From: Gnetum montanum | Lineage: Eukaryota; Streptophyta; Gnetopsida; Gnetales; Gnetaceae | Reading direction: 5' to 3' | NCBI GenBank assembly: GCA_015680685.1 | Contig: MNCI01024296.1 | Coordinates: 32,580 to 59,925, forward strand | DNA: 27,346 bases | Notes under the pieces: generated by a model | Database searches by the model: none | What the model was told of the DNA's origin: nothing | What the model saw: only the letters and a program-made list of their open reading frames with translations | Shown here: positions 27,041 through 27,346 of the stretch, one piece after another | Layout: every line of letters begins with the position of its first letter | Position numbering within the stretch: the first letter of the stretch is position 1 | Made by a program: the position numbers and the translations under genes

Positions 27041-27346
27041 CAATCCAATATTGTAAAATAAGCCATGTAAATTTCATTTAATTAATAGAATTACTTTGTC
27101 CCCTAAGATCTAGGAAGAGTTTTATGGTGGATGTAGGCCATAAAATGTAGTGGCTAAACCAGCTTAAAAGCCTGAAATTTATTTTCTCTTATTGCATATC
27201 TGCTCTATTTTTTGTATTAAGTTAATTTGTAATTTTCTACTGGTCTTTCTATTAGTATTCTTATAATTTGATTTTTTATAAGGCCTTGATTCACCCATTG
27301 CAAAAAAAATTTAGTTGCATCTAGGATATAATAAGTTTGCCTATCT
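27041..27346 (+). mobile_element. Probable copia LTR U5/leader fragment
   Basis: GGTGGATGTAGGCCATAAAA ... GGCTAAACCAGCTTAAAA (about 27125-27170) resembles the U5 region of many plant copia LTRs, and CCTTGATTCACCCATTGC (27284-27301) resembles the CTTGATTCACCCCC word found near their LTR ends. No partner LTR or coding part in the window. Confidence 0.45.

Overview
The window looks like intergenic DNA from a large, retrotransposon-rich plant nuclear genome, plausibly a gymnosperm or a large-genome angiosperm. The signs are decayed plant-type Ty3/gypsy and Ty1/copia polyproteins, a TRIM-like element with a tRNA-Met primer site, AT-rich gene-poor flanks, and in-frame stops dominated by apparent CAG-to-TAG and CGA-to-TGA changes, the decay expected of methylated plant repeats. 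I see no ordinary host gene, no rRNA or tRNA gene and no CRISPR array. Base 21166 is an N.

Layout, left to right. 1-3850: internal part of an Athila-like Ty3/gypsy element on the minus strand (RT N-terminus cut by the window edge, protease, gag, candidate primer-binding site near 3840). 3848-5370: AT-rich non-coding DNA, probably part LTR, with a small hairpin-forming tandem repeat at 4583-4680. 5377-7572: left half of a decayed copia element (gag, protease, integrase), plus strand. 7573-20325: a second, less decayed gypsy element inserted into that copia element, with a 5-bp target duplication ACTAT on both sides. 20326-21862: the rest of the copia polyprotein (RT and RNase H), then non-coding tail. 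23743-25342: a 1.6-kb non-autonomous LTR element (TRIM or TR-GAG type). 25343-27346: degenerate tandem repeats and a probable copia LTR fragment.

The inserted gypsy element is the most interesting part. It has a full 1563-bp left LTR, a right LTR cut to about 927 bp, and a minus-strand pol (RT, RNase H, a second RNase H, integrase) with the double RNase H arrangement of the Tat lineage. Where gag and protease should lie there is a plus-strand, intron-containing coding unit, head to head with pol, from about 14783 to 18926. Its last five exons join through four GT-AG introns with the frame kept at every junction. Its product is unknown to me: a globular N-terminal region, a likely coiled coil and a very acidic tail. 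Eleven in-frame stops show that this copy is dead. Two arrays of 20-21 bp inverted-repeat-bearing motifs with the same grammar lie at opposite ends of the internal region, and a further unit lies in the first intron of the antisense gene.

Order of events inferred: copia inserted and began to decay; the Tat-like element then jumped into its integrase-RT linker; that element lost the inner part of its right LTR with the primer site (and perhaps gag-protease); all then accumulated C-to-T changes.
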